A stretch of 64,000 nt of DNA from NCBI RefSeq assembly GCF_031143425.1, contig NC_090437.1, forward strand, positions 1,177,416,863 through 1,177,480,862, given 5' to 3'. The position numbers were made by a program, and so were the translations under genes. The notes beneath the pieces are model-generated. The model did no database searches and had not been told where the DNA came from. It worked only from the letters and a program-made list of their open reading frames with translations. This DNA comes from Pleurodeles waltl (lineage: Eukaryota; Chordata; Amphibia; Caudata; Salamandridae). This document shows positions 53,310-64,000 of this stretch, piece after piece. How positions within the stretch are numbered: position 1 is the stretch's first letter; the number at the start of each line of letters is the position of its first letter.

Positions 53310-56300
53310 ACACACAAAAGAACAGGTGCTTGGATCAGCGCTGAGTCACCCGAGCCTACCATGATAAAGCGCCAGATTGAAAGGAGAAATTAAAAATAAA
53401 TCCGCTGCAAAAAATAACCAGGATATGGAAAGACCATAGCTACTCTTTAAGGAGGTAGAAAGGGTTGGAATTAAGTAGAAGACTATGAAAAGCAAAAAAA
53501 TCTCGACTACAGTGTGTCGATATGGGGCGAAGGAAATAAAAAGCTGATGAGAAGGATGGAGCAAGTGCAAACAGATGAGTATTGAGGAAAATATCTTCAT
53601 TAAACCTTTTATTTTCTGCATTTTTTATTTTGCTATATGTGAACGATCCAGCTTTTCTTTAAATAATGTAATATTCAGACGGAGCGAATCTATGTGAAAT
53701 TGTCAAGAGCAGTTTAGTAATGAGATGTGAGTTATTCTGCATTCGTGTAAAATTTTACAAGCCACCATAAAGACTGAGTTTTAGATCCAAACTTTTAATC
53801 TTCGGAAATTGTCAAAATATAAATAGATGTGTTTTCAAATAATTGCGGAATTAAAAGCACTTGTTGAGATAAACCAAACAAATACAATATAACAAAGGGA
53901 ATATGCGTATAATGTTTAAGCCCATTAACTTTCCAGACCTTTTTCTTGTTCAACAGTGCAGAGCCCAGTTGAGATAATTGAATGTTGGGAAATGAAATAT
54001 AATGTATTTATTTCACTGTGATCTGCGTGGGCTATTGATGTAATTGGGTGCTAATGCAATTTACGTGTGCATTAAGATGTTTCTGTTCTATCAGTTTTTA
54101 GACACAGCTCTTACTACAACGATTATCGACTCGGTTACATCAGACTCATTTATTGTAAACAGACTGGAAAATTGGCAGTGCCTTACTAGCACAACAGCCG
54201 AAAAGTAAAACAACAACATATTAACGAACAAGCTTCCATACTACTTTCTACAGAATCAGTTTCCTTCGTCACCTGTGACATGTTAATCCTGCAGCTATTT
54301 TCGCCACCTTAACCCATTATTTTATTCTGAAAATGTCGTTTATCCATGTGTTTTAAATGAAAACATTTGCCCATGTAACTTAGCAGATCATTTAGTGATG
54401 AACCTCTTATTAGGATAAGGATGTATTCATTGTCTGCTGTTATTCCTCTCGTTTTCATGTTCCCTTGGCGTCTTTCACCTGCCACCATCAGCATCAGACT
54501 TTCAAGTTTATTTCCACACTTTACCGCCCAATCCCATTTTTGTCCCTTCATGTCAGTTAAGTGAGAGGATGATCTGTTTTGTTTATAATTCATCTCTTCA
54601 TCTAGATAATAAATGTCAACGTTTTATTTGTTCATCATTCTTCAGAATTACATATTAAGGGCCATTTAAAATCATTCGTATCAATAGCGTCCCTGGGCAT
54701 TTTTGACAAAGGCTATTCTTTGATGTTTGCAGTTCTATTATAACATTTTCCAGGAACTCACACACTTTCAACATGTTGATTAATTGTTTTTTTATTATAT
54801 TGGTACTCAAATTCCTCTTGCACTGTGCAAACTTACAATCTTTCCAATTTTCTATCCACTTTTCTAACAAACAATTCTTTTTATCACTCTATTTCACTGA
54901 TAAATTATCAGCTAAAGGCCAGCACAGCTTCCATTTAACCCTGGCACCTCTCTTTGGTCCCTAAAGCAAAGCTCTGTGCAACACCTCAGCCAAGGTGTCG
55001 GGCAACGAAGGCTAGATGACTGTCTGCAAGTGATAATTTAAAGGATGGAGTGCCAAGTTTGTAGGACAGTGTAGGCGTTCCTGGAAGCCTGCATTGCTAG
55101 CGCTCTCACTGTACCGTTGCAGTTAGGGCAGACAAACACTGCCCTCACCATAAGGGGGCAGTGTTTGCTAGGTGAAGGGTGTTACTGGAACAGAAGGAGC
55201 GGTGTAACAGTAAGTAACAAACTGTGTTTAAAAGGAAGGGCTTGTTTATTATTGGTACATACAAAAGGTGCAGTTGTTTTATTTCCAAAGACAGAATTAG
55301 AAGTGCTCTAAGTGTGCCTTACGGTCGCAAGCAGCACTGTACAAACAGCGAGTTAAAAATATAAACATCATTTCACCCTCTTTGCCCTGGGACCCCTTCC
55401 TTCAGACAAACTTCTGCTTTCGCCGAGGAATGCCAGGCCCAAGATCTCTTGGATGCTTTCTCCCACTCTTTGCGTAAGTGTATGTCTCTTTTTTCTTTCT
55501 GTGTACTTCGGTATCTTTGCTCACATAGTAGTGCCAGGTTTTGTCGTGTGCTTCCTTGTTTTTATTTACAGTTCATGCGTTTATACTAAACAACTCTTTG
55601 TTTCTTTAACTTGACTCCTTTCAATCATGTAATGGGGGATCTGTTCTGGTGATCTCTGCCGTCTTTCTGCATCCAGGACGCCTACTTTATGTGGTTCACC
55701 CTATTTTATCGTGGTCGAAAACTGACAGAGCTGATTTAGTTTGTTACCCTTTGGAGGTTAATAAATAAAATACAAACATTTTAGAAAATCGTAACAAATT
55801 ATCTGGGCTTATCTGGGCTATATTATAAGGGTGCCTTGCCCCAGTCTGCACCTCGGCGCACTTTTACCAAGGCGTGCATGGTGCAGACTGGGACAGTCTG
55901 ACTTACTATTTTCAATGAACTGCCCTGGAGGCAGCTGGAAACTTGCACCTGCTGTGGAAGTAGCACACTAGTGAAACATTGGAGTGGCTCCTTCTAGCAT
56001 CTGCTTTGTCTTTCACAGTATAGGTAGCATCCACCCATTTAAAGAGGGGACAGATATCACCATGCAAACAGGTGGAATGACTGACTGCAAATGCATGTAG
56101 AGCAGGGCTCTTCAAATTGGGGGGCCTCAAGTGCTCCCAGGGAGTCGCCAGGCTCTGGTCAAAAGAAGCATTATACAAATAACAGTGCTTTGTTTTAGGC
56201 AGAAACATGTTATTGCATTATTAAAAAGGTAACAGTACTTAACTGCAATGTTTAAATAAGTCTAGACATATTTAAACATTACCATCCTCGTAAATAATTG

Positions 56301-57030
56301 TGGAAAAGTTTGAGGGGGGCGATGATTTCTATTTTTCAACTGGGGGAGCGCGACATTAAAAAGTTTGAAAATTACTGATGTAGAGGGATATCAGGTGGGA
56401 GACGGGGGGAGCATGCGTTCCCTTTGCGTCCTCCAGATGGCTGCCCTCAGAGGCAGCACTAACTGTACACCCACATTTTGTGGTGCACCTGAAGAATGCC
56501 TCTTGATGGCCTCTTTGACTCTGTGGCCAAGCCCATAATATGACACAGTATTTCCCTCATTTGCCTGGGGCCATGCCCAAAGATAGAGCTAGTACTATAT
56601 GTGCACTGACACTATCTGTATCGCAGAAGAGGCCGCACAAGCATCTGTGGTCCCTTCTGTAAGATAACATTGTCCCAAGGGTGCAGAAAACGGGTTCACA
56701 CACCTGTTGCTCCAAAATGTCCAATACATCTAGGGGGTTAGAGACCATACGCCTCATCAAAAATATACATTTCAATAAGGCATAACGGAATAAATGAAAA
56801 CAAGTCCAATAACCAAGTTCTAGATTAAAAATAGGTTAGTAATAGGTTAACTAAAATATTTAGAAAAATATGGTACGGAAGGAAATGCATGAAATGCCTT
56901 GAAGACTCGTTGGAACAGGCCCTTTTTATAAGGTTATCCCCAATCTTTTTGCCTTCCTCCTTCTGTTTTTCTGTCCCTCTTTTGTTGGCTTTAGGATTCT
57001 GTGCACTTTATCACTGCTGAAGTGCTCTCT
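53310..57030. other. Non-coding stretch with two small perfect-stem hairpins
   Basis: No gene was recognised in 3.7 kb. CAAACACTGCCC (55,133-55,144) is mirrored at 55,156-55,167. CCCAGTCTGCACC (55,840-55,852) is mirrored at 55,880-55,892 around a 27-base loop. Open frames (54,309-54,593, 56,557-56,775 and others) lack support. Confidence 0.5.
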
Positions 57031-57039
57031 CCTTTAAAC

Positions 57040-57607
57040 TTGGTATGGTTGGCTACACCTGTTTGGCACATTTAATTTAACTGTAAGTCCCTGGTACAGT
57101 GGTATTCCCAATAACCAGGACCTGTAAATTGAATGGTACTAGTGGGCTTGCAGCGCAGCTTGTGTCACCCACAAAAGTAGCCCTTCAAACCTGTCTCAGG
57201 TCTGCCACTGCAGGGCCTGTGTGCAACATTTACCTTCACAATGACTTGGCTTTTAAAGTTACTTGCGAAGCCTGAAACTCCCCTTTTACTATCTATAGGT
57301 CACTCCTAAGATAGGCCTTAGGTAGCCCTAGGGGCAGGGTGCTGTGTAGGTAAACGGTAGAATATGTGCCTTCAATGAGTGGTATGTCCTGGTAGTGACA
57401 AACAGCCTAATTGGTTTCTCACTGCTGTGAGACCTAGTCCTCTCATAGGCTAGCATTGGGAATTCCTTTAAATGTACTTAAGTGGTAATTTCTGATCTGT
57501 GAGGAATAGCGTGGGAATGTTTGGTATGTTTGCAGTGGTAGTGGGAAATCCTACTTATTGGTGGATTTTTAATTACTATTGTAGAAATGCCACTTTTAGA
57601 AAGTGGG
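57040..57607 (-). repeat. LTR family I, interrupted copy (minus)
   Basis: The reverse complement matches the 3' half of the LTR at 23,959-26,101, including the CACTTTCTAAAAGTGGCA word of the plus copy at 60,185. It stops at 57,607, where another copy begins. Confidence 0.6.
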
Positions 57608-58716
57608 TGTTACAAATGGGGTCTTTGGTTGGCAGTCACTTTGCCCCCATCCAAGCAAGGACCCTCACTCTAGTAAGGGCAAAGAAGAAGCACACCTGTT
57701 TAACCTCCGCTCACCCCCTTGGTAGCTTGGCATGAGCAGAAAGACCTAACCCAGAAGCAATGTGTAAATTATTTGTACCAACACACACAGTAATACAGTG
57801 AAACACTATCAAATGGACACCACACAGGTTTAGAACAATAGTAAATATTTATCTAAGTAAAAAAGACCAAATACGATAAAAATCCACAATACACACTTAA
57901 AAATATGTTGTTAGCAATTAAAACACAAAAATTGTGTTTAAAAGCACCAATGCTGCAATTTGATGCTTAGTGGTGTTGTGACAGAGTCGTTTCCCACAAT
58001 GCAACACCACTATCACTGTTTACGGAGTCACACGAACCCCTAGGTATAGTACCTTAGTAAAAGTGTGGAAAACAGGAAGGTGCACGGAGTCAGGAAGCAA
58101 GGTGTCACTTGATCCGAGCCCGCGTTGGTTCCGGTGCTCAGAGGCGAAGGAGTGGAGGTGTCACAAAGAGGTCTTGCGTCCTTGCTGTGAAGCGGTGGAG
58201 TTGAGGTGGCGTCAGTTGCAAGGAGTCGGTCCCTGGGCACCTATGACAAAGTTGAAGTTGAAGTCCGACAAAGTCACAATGCTACGGGGCGACCTCATGG
58301 GGTCACGTCACAGGTGTGCGACAGAGTCGGGAGTCACGAACATCGGTGCTATGACCCTCCAATCTTGTGATTTCTTGGGACGTCAGTGGCATCAGTGACG
58401 CAGGGCTTGCGATGTTAGTGGGGTAGTCGCGCTTCTGGGAGGTGCCCTGCTTCAGGTGCAGGCGGCGTCACGGGTTCCATGCAGTGGCATCCTTATGAAG
58501 TTGCATGGCGTTGTCTGGCATAGTTTCACAGGGTTTTACCAGAAGTTCACTCTCAGAGGCCCAAGAACTGGAATGGCACCCTCTGACAAGCTAGAGTCCA
58601 CAGCATGCAGACTCAGAGACTGGTTGGTGAAGCTTTTACTGTCCCTGAGGCTTCAAAAACAGGAGGCAAGCTCAGTCCAGGCCCTTGTAGATTCTTCTCA
58701 AGCAGGAATATACCAC
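57608..58716 (+). repeat. LTR family I, 5' part of a copy
   Basis: It begins TGTTACAAATGGGG and follows the complete copy through AGATTCTTCTCAAGCAGGAA, where a further copy interrupts it at 58,717. The GC-rich middle with repeated GTCACG/CGTCAC words is characteristic of this family. Open frames here are incidental. Confidence 0.65.
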
Positions 58717-60350
58717 TGTTAGAACTGGGGTCTTTGGTTGGCAGTCAGGTTACCCCTATCCAAGCAAGGACACTCACTCTAGTCAGGGTAAGTCACACAC
58801 AATCCAAAGTATCTTTTGCCCACCTTCTGGTAGCTTGGCACTGAGCAGTCAGGCTTAACTTAGAAGGCAATGTGTAAAGTATTTGTGCAATAAATCCTGA
58901 AATAACACAGTAGAACACCACAAAAATACACCACACAGTGTTTAGAAAAAATTATAATATTTATCTGGTAAGATGCAGGTCAAAACGATTAAGATGCAAT
59001 AAGTATATTTTGAAATATCACTGTAAAGATGATAGAAAGTGTCTTTAATCTCTTAAAAGCAACAAATGTCTCTTGCAAGCACAAAGTACCTGGTTTGCGT
59101 GCAAAATCTCTGCAAGGATCTGCAGAGGAGGAGAGGCGTGGAAAACAGAGAGGTGTGCAGCGATTTCTCAGGCTGCACACAGCGATGCGTTGTTTGTTTT
59201 TCAGGCAGGGAAGGCTTTGCCTCGATTTCTGGTGCTCGAACTTGGATCCTCTTTGGGTTGCAGGGTTTTTGGACACCCTTGGGACGATGTGTAGAAATCT
59301 GATGCTGGCAGGACGAAGTCACATGGGCTGCGTCGATCCTGTGGCGCTGCATGGAAAATTCTACTGCACGCAGGCGCTGCGTTGATTCCTCGCAGGAAGT
59401 CAGGCTGCGTCGTTCCAGCTTGGCTGTGCGTCGATCCAATGGCCCGTGCGTCGAATTTCTGGTTGCTACGCTGGCGCTACGTCGATCTTCTCCTTGCGAA
59501 GTTGGGCTGTGTCATTCCGGTTTAACATGCGATGATTTTCTCACTGCGATGCAGGTTGTGCATCGTTTCTGGCAGACAGTGCGTCGATTTTCGCTGCACC
59601 AGGATTTCTTCTTGCAGGTATAAAGTCTTTTTGGTCCTGAGACTTTAGGAAACAGGAGTCAAGCTCTATCCAAGCCCTTGGAGAGCACTTCTCAGCACAG
59701 CCAGAGAGCAGAAAGGCAGCAGGGCAACAGAAAGGCAGCAGTCCTTCTCAGAAAGCAGTTAGGTGAGTCCTTTGGGCAGCCAGGCAGTTCTTCAGGTTCT
59801 CTTCTCCAGGAAGTGTGTGAGTTGGTAGGGGCAGAGGCCCTGTTTAAATACCCAAATGTGCCTTTGAAGTGGGGGAGACTTCAAAGAGTGGCTTAGAAGT
59901 GCACAAGGTCCCCTTTCAGTTCCATCCTGCCTGCCAGGGTCCCAGTAAGGGGGAGTGGCAGACCTTTGTGTGAGGGCAGGCTACTGTCCTTTGACATGTA
60001 AGTGTCAGGCCCTCCACCTTCTCAGCCCAGGAAGACCCATTCAATATGCAGATGTATGCAAGTGAGGCTGAGCATCCTGTGTTTGCGGTTTGTCTGAGTG
60101 AATGCACAAGGGAGCTGTCAACTGAACCTAGCCAGATGTGGATAGTAAGGCACAGAAGGATTTAAGTGCAGAGAAATGCTCACTTTCTAAAAGTGGCATT
60201 TTTTAAATAGTAATATTAAATCCAACTTCACCAGTCAGCAGGATTTTGTATTACCATTCTGGCCATACTAAATATGACCTCCCTACTCCTTTCAGATCAG
60301 CAGCTACTACTCAAACAGTGTATGAGGTTAGCCCTAATGAACATGATACT
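58717..60350 (+). repeat. LTR family I, third copy, 3'-truncated
   Basis: It starts TGTTAGAACTGGGG directly inside the preceding copy and runs to about 60,350, losing the last third. The central part has many GCGTCGAT/GCTGCGTCG words. It is the youngest insertion of the three by nesting. Confidence 0.65.
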
Positions 60351-60359
60351 TTTGGTACA

Positions 60360-62025
60360 CAATTGAAGCTTAAGTCACAATACCTATTTCAAAATACAAT
60401 AGTTCATTTTTGAAACTTTGACGTCATTCACTTGATGCTCTGTGGAAACAAGAAGAGAGATGGTTTCCAGCATAAAACTGATTGATAGGGAGAACGACCA
60501 GCAGGGAGATAAACAGAATGCCAGAAACATCATCCATATTAAAATGAATGGGATCTCAGAGAAAACTTGGCACGACTTCTTCACAATACTAATTACATTT
60601 TACAATGACTCAGTATTTTCATTTTAAGTGCAATATAATTAATTCATCACTTATTACTCTATGCACAATTAAAACCAATAATTTTCAAAATTGATTTTCA
60701 CCTGACATTTTCACATATGTACATTCTGAAAACACTACTATACAACCATCTTCTAAATGAAAATCTTAATGTTCAGAAAACCCCTTTTCACCTTCTTCAT
60801 GCTCCTCCCTATTGATTCCTCTCAGCCTCCTATCCCACCTTAACACATGATAAAGGTTTCTTTTGCCTAATATAGTGTTCTATGCCATGTACTTTTTACA
60901 CTCTTTGATCATCATAAGTTTACCCCACTCCACTTACACTCTACCATTTGATTCTCTGTTCAAATCTTCCATACTGCTCTTTGAATATTAATATTGCTTG
61001 TGGTCTTGCTTTTCCAGCTGCCTACAACAACTTTGTGCCCATATCCACAGACCAATTTGCTAGGTCACTAGGTATTGGATTATCACTTCATCCAGTTGAC
61101 TGAGACCCCAATGGCGACTCCATCATGTCTGAATATTAGAGGCTGTGTGGTGAAGCAATTTGATTCTTTACTTTCTTGGAGAACTTGTGTTGTGAAGATT
61201 CACTCATGCAAGTCTCATTCAACCCCTGTGCTTCTGGAAAGTTACAGGAAACATATTATTTACTTTGCATATGGAGATGTTGTGTTCTCTACCAGTAAAT
61301 CAGGACATAAAAATCATGTAATATTTTGGTGCTCCCAAAGAAAATAGTCACAGCAAACCACATCAAAAAAATGGAGTGTCTCCTCAAGACTTTACTTCAT
61401 AGGATCATGACATACTCTTGCTTTTCGACATCAACTGGGACATGCTCACTTGCAATTTTAAAAGCAAAGCATTATGCTGCATAATAACTCACCCTTCTAT
61501 TGCCCTAAACTTGCTTGAAACTCCAGATTCTAGGGCCCTCATTACGAGTTGAGCTGTCAAGCGCAACACATGAGGTATCATATCACCATTATGAATTTTG
61601 TGATAAATATTGGCAGGTAAAATCTGCCGATATTTAACATGGGAAAAATGTATGATATTTTCCATAATTTGTGGATTTTGGATCTTTTTGTTTTTAAACT
61701 TTTTATATCAGAGTTGCAAATACTTACAGATAACGAGATAAGTAACAAACTGATCAGTTAAACATAACTATTAATCATAATATACGGCAACTTAGCACAA
61801 AAAACAGCAGAACACACTCTACACTTGAAAGAAATTTTTTAATTTAAAAAAAAAATCATACAGCAGCTGGAAAGAAATCTGGGCCAAATATATTTGAGAA
61901 AATAATGGCCATTAATACCTCTGCTTCTGAAAATCGTTGCTTCTCACAAAACATAGACCACCAATTAGAGATCGGGGTTAGGAATCGATCCAAGCTTTGG
62001 CGATGCATAGGACATGATAACAATC
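60360..62025. other. Unassigned AT-rich sequence with one lone TIR-like end
   Basis: GGGCCCTCATTACGAGTTGA at about 61,533 resembles the left end of Harbinger 2 (GGCCCTCATTATGAAC). No partner end was found. A small stem follows near 61,611-61,640 (AATATTGGCAG / CTGCCGATATT). The frame at 61,075-61,347 is unsupported. Confidence 0.35.
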
Positions 62026-62029
62026 ACTA

Positions 62030-62205
62030 TTGCTTGTTTGTTGACATGCTCCCCTGCTGGCCTCTGCCTCTGCTGGATGGACTCTGCTTTCCCTCTGAAA
62101 TGCTCTCCAAGGGATTGGATTAAGCTTGCCTCCTGTTTCTGAAGTCTCAGGGCCAACAAAGACTTCACCTCTTCAACAAACTCCACTGAGTCTCTTGGGT
62201 TGACA
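62030..62205 (-). repeat. LTR family I fragment (minus)
   Basis: It shares the TGCCTCCTGTTTCTGAAGTC block with 1,050-1,080 and with the reverse of the plus copies. It is short and truncated on both sides. Confidence 0.5.
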
Positions 62206-62269
62206 TTGTGTTTAATATCTTTAGAGGATAAGTGCATATCATATATCAAGTGTCAGGAGAGATGAATGG

Positions 62270-64000
62270 AAATGCCCTACCAAAAAGCTTTTAACCGGGG
62301 ACATCCAGCGAACATATGGACAACGTCCGCGTAATACAGGCTGCACTTAGGACAACTGGTCTTACTATGATTCATGGCCCATTTGCACATTTTATCCAGT
62401 GTATAGTAGACCCTGCTTTGAGTTTTAGAATGTTGTAATTTAAGGCTAGCTGGAAGAACTGAGCGATTGAGTGATTGATCATATCAAATGCATTGGAAAT
62501 CTCATCTGCTAAAATAGTCTCTTCTAAGCTACTGCTCCACTTAGATGCAAATGTGGGACAATCGTCTTCCTTATAGGCACCCATAACTTTCTAGAATGAT
62601 CTAATTGATAGCCTACCAGCTGTGGTAAAAAAGTACTTCAAAACATCAGAATTCTCTCCAACAGCTAGACATAGCTGGTTACGAGAAACATAATCCAAAA
62701 TCTACAAATATTTTTTAAAAGAGTGTCAGGATAGACCACAGCATGTTTGAAGAATGTGAAAGGTAAGAACCTGCCAAGAAGATGACCCATGGTGTTTAAG
62801 CCTTGTTCACACAAAAGTTTAGTCTCTTCATCATGAAATATGGGAGGAATAATTAGGTTGGCATACAACAATGTGAATGAGTGTATAAATAGGAGAGCAA
62901 ATTCGACCCAAATTTCCCTTCAGATTCAATAAATATTCTTGGTGAGCTCTAACCGGGCCCGTTTAAAGTAATTCGGATCGTCTACTGAGAAACAGCCTAA
63001 ATTTAGGTCCAAGAGTCATTTCATACCCTAATACTGAGGAATCCAGATCATGACTCATAAGCAAATTCCAGATACGGTGGCAAAAGGCAGACCAGAGTTG
63101 AAAACAATTTTGATTGTTCAGGTAATGTAGTGCCAGCCTAGCTCTCTTGAGTCCCCAAATAAAACTGCCAAACCCCCCCTTAGGGTGCCTAAAAAATAGC
63201 CTGACACTCGAAGCAGAATTGCCCAGAATAGATAAAGAAATCTGTGAAAGAAGTTCATCTTAACAATGTTGCATCAGCCTATCAGACTGATTGGGAGGTG
63301 ATTCCATGACTATGGCTTCATGCTAACTAGTTCAAATCAAAAGGTAGGTAGCTACTAAGGTGGGTCTGGGAACTGGGATCTCTGCATGATGACTAAGCAG
63401 AATCTGAGTTTCAGAGAAATTGAGCTTATAGCTGGAAAGTACCCCAATCCTTTCCACCTTTGTGGAGATTTGATCAATAGCTACCTGGGGACTAGAGGAG
63501 TAAACTACGACATAATCTGCACAGGCACTGATTTTCAGTTCTACCCCATTAGATACTATCATCTGAATCAAAGTGTTGGAGATATGTAGCTGATAATGGC
63601 TGATAATAGGGTTAAATAAAAAGGGTAAACAGTAACAAGGATAGCGAACAACTCAACAGATACCAAATGGGGGTGAGCTATACCCTACTAGGATTAGCCT
63701 AGCTATAGGACTCATATAAAGACCTACCCTGGGAAAAAATCCTGATGCCAATGCCAAAAACTGACAACTGAACAAAGAAAGGACCAAAGAAACAACCAAA
63801 GAAAGGACCATACGACCCGATCAAAGGTCTTCTCTGCGTCCAGTAATATCATTCCCACACTGCTACCAGTGGTTCTAGCCACATCAAACACAGCCACAGC
63901 AGTAGTCGTATGACTGATAGTGTTTCTGCCAGGAACAAAAGCGTGCTGTTGAGGGGAGACAATATTCTGGACCAGAGGGGCCAATCTAGCAGCAAGAACC
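62270..64000 (-). mobile_element. L1 ORF2 fragment running off the right edge
   Basis: Minus-strand frames, from the right: NIVSPQQHAFVPGRNTISH and VGMILLDAEKTFDRVVWSFL (63,984-63,740) are RT motifs with the first catalytic Asp. LKISACADYVVVYSS (about 63,535-63,490) is the F-A-D-D box with the second Asp changed to Tyr. The C-terminal region follows at 62,871-62,280 with ADVVHMFAGCPRLKAFW. Frames are broken in several places. It is a second L1 copy, differing from that at 39-45 kb. Confidence 0.82.

Noticed and set aside
1..64000. tRNA, rRNA and CRISPR features
   Set aside because: No cloverleaf with conserved boxes, no rRNA-like segment and no spaced direct repeats of CRISPR type were seen; the window is eukaryotic in character.

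Overview
The window is repeat-dominated vertebrate-type nuclear DNA with no host gene that I can recognise. It holds degraded Ty3/gypsy chromovirus, Ty3/gypsy and L1 copies, long solo-type LTRs, PIF/Harbinger DNA transposons with introns, hairpin MITEs and several tandem arrays. Multi-kilobase elements nested in one another, 2-kb LTRs and three-gene Harbinger transposons suggest a giant-genome amphibian, probably a salamander such as a ribbed newt. The organism is an inference from repeat content; nothing in the sequence names it.

Layout. 0-6.3 kb: an LTR fragment, then a 5'-truncated chromovirus on the minus strand (gag zinc knuckle, protease, RT-RNase H, integrase, chromodomain), all broken. 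6.3-11.2 kb: mostly unassignable AT-rich DNA with a possible gene remnant, a 152-bp hairpin MITE and a hammerhead-like motif. 11.3-13.3 kb: an LTR-like block. 13.3-21 kb: inverted repeats, a 65-bp minisatellite, two cassettes embedded in TA microsatellites and a chain of consecutive hairpins. 23.9-27 kb: a gypsy integrase fragment split by a solo LTR with a near-perfect 5-bp duplication. 27.1-27.7 kb: a degenerate minisatellite.

28,370-37,875 is the centrepiece: a 9.5-kb PIF/Harbinger transposon with three genes. They are a Myb/SANT-like protein (+), an apparently intact DDE transposase (-), and a second Myb/SANT-like protein with a long Ser/Thr/Pro-rich tail (+). About 54 copies of a 29-bp satellite follow. 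I infer that the transposase begins with a small 83-nt exon beside the right terminal repeat and splices over 5.4 kb, so the third gene and the satellite lie inside its first intron on the opposite strand. A second Harbinger copy (46,997-51,606, TTA target duplication) carries the same 83-nt exon in the same place and phase, which supports this model. That copy has lost the middle of the transposase and the start of the third gene.

38.2 kb: a 180-bp MITE. 39-45.3 kb: a 5'-extended but inactivated L1 (minus) interrupted by a 905-bp insert with an 8-bp duplication. 52-53.3 kb: a 0.7-kb tandem duplication. 57-60.4 kb: LTR copies inserted into each other. 62.3-64 kb: another L1 ORF2 fragment running off the right edge. 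Only the Harbinger-1 genes look largely functional; nearly everything else is decayed.
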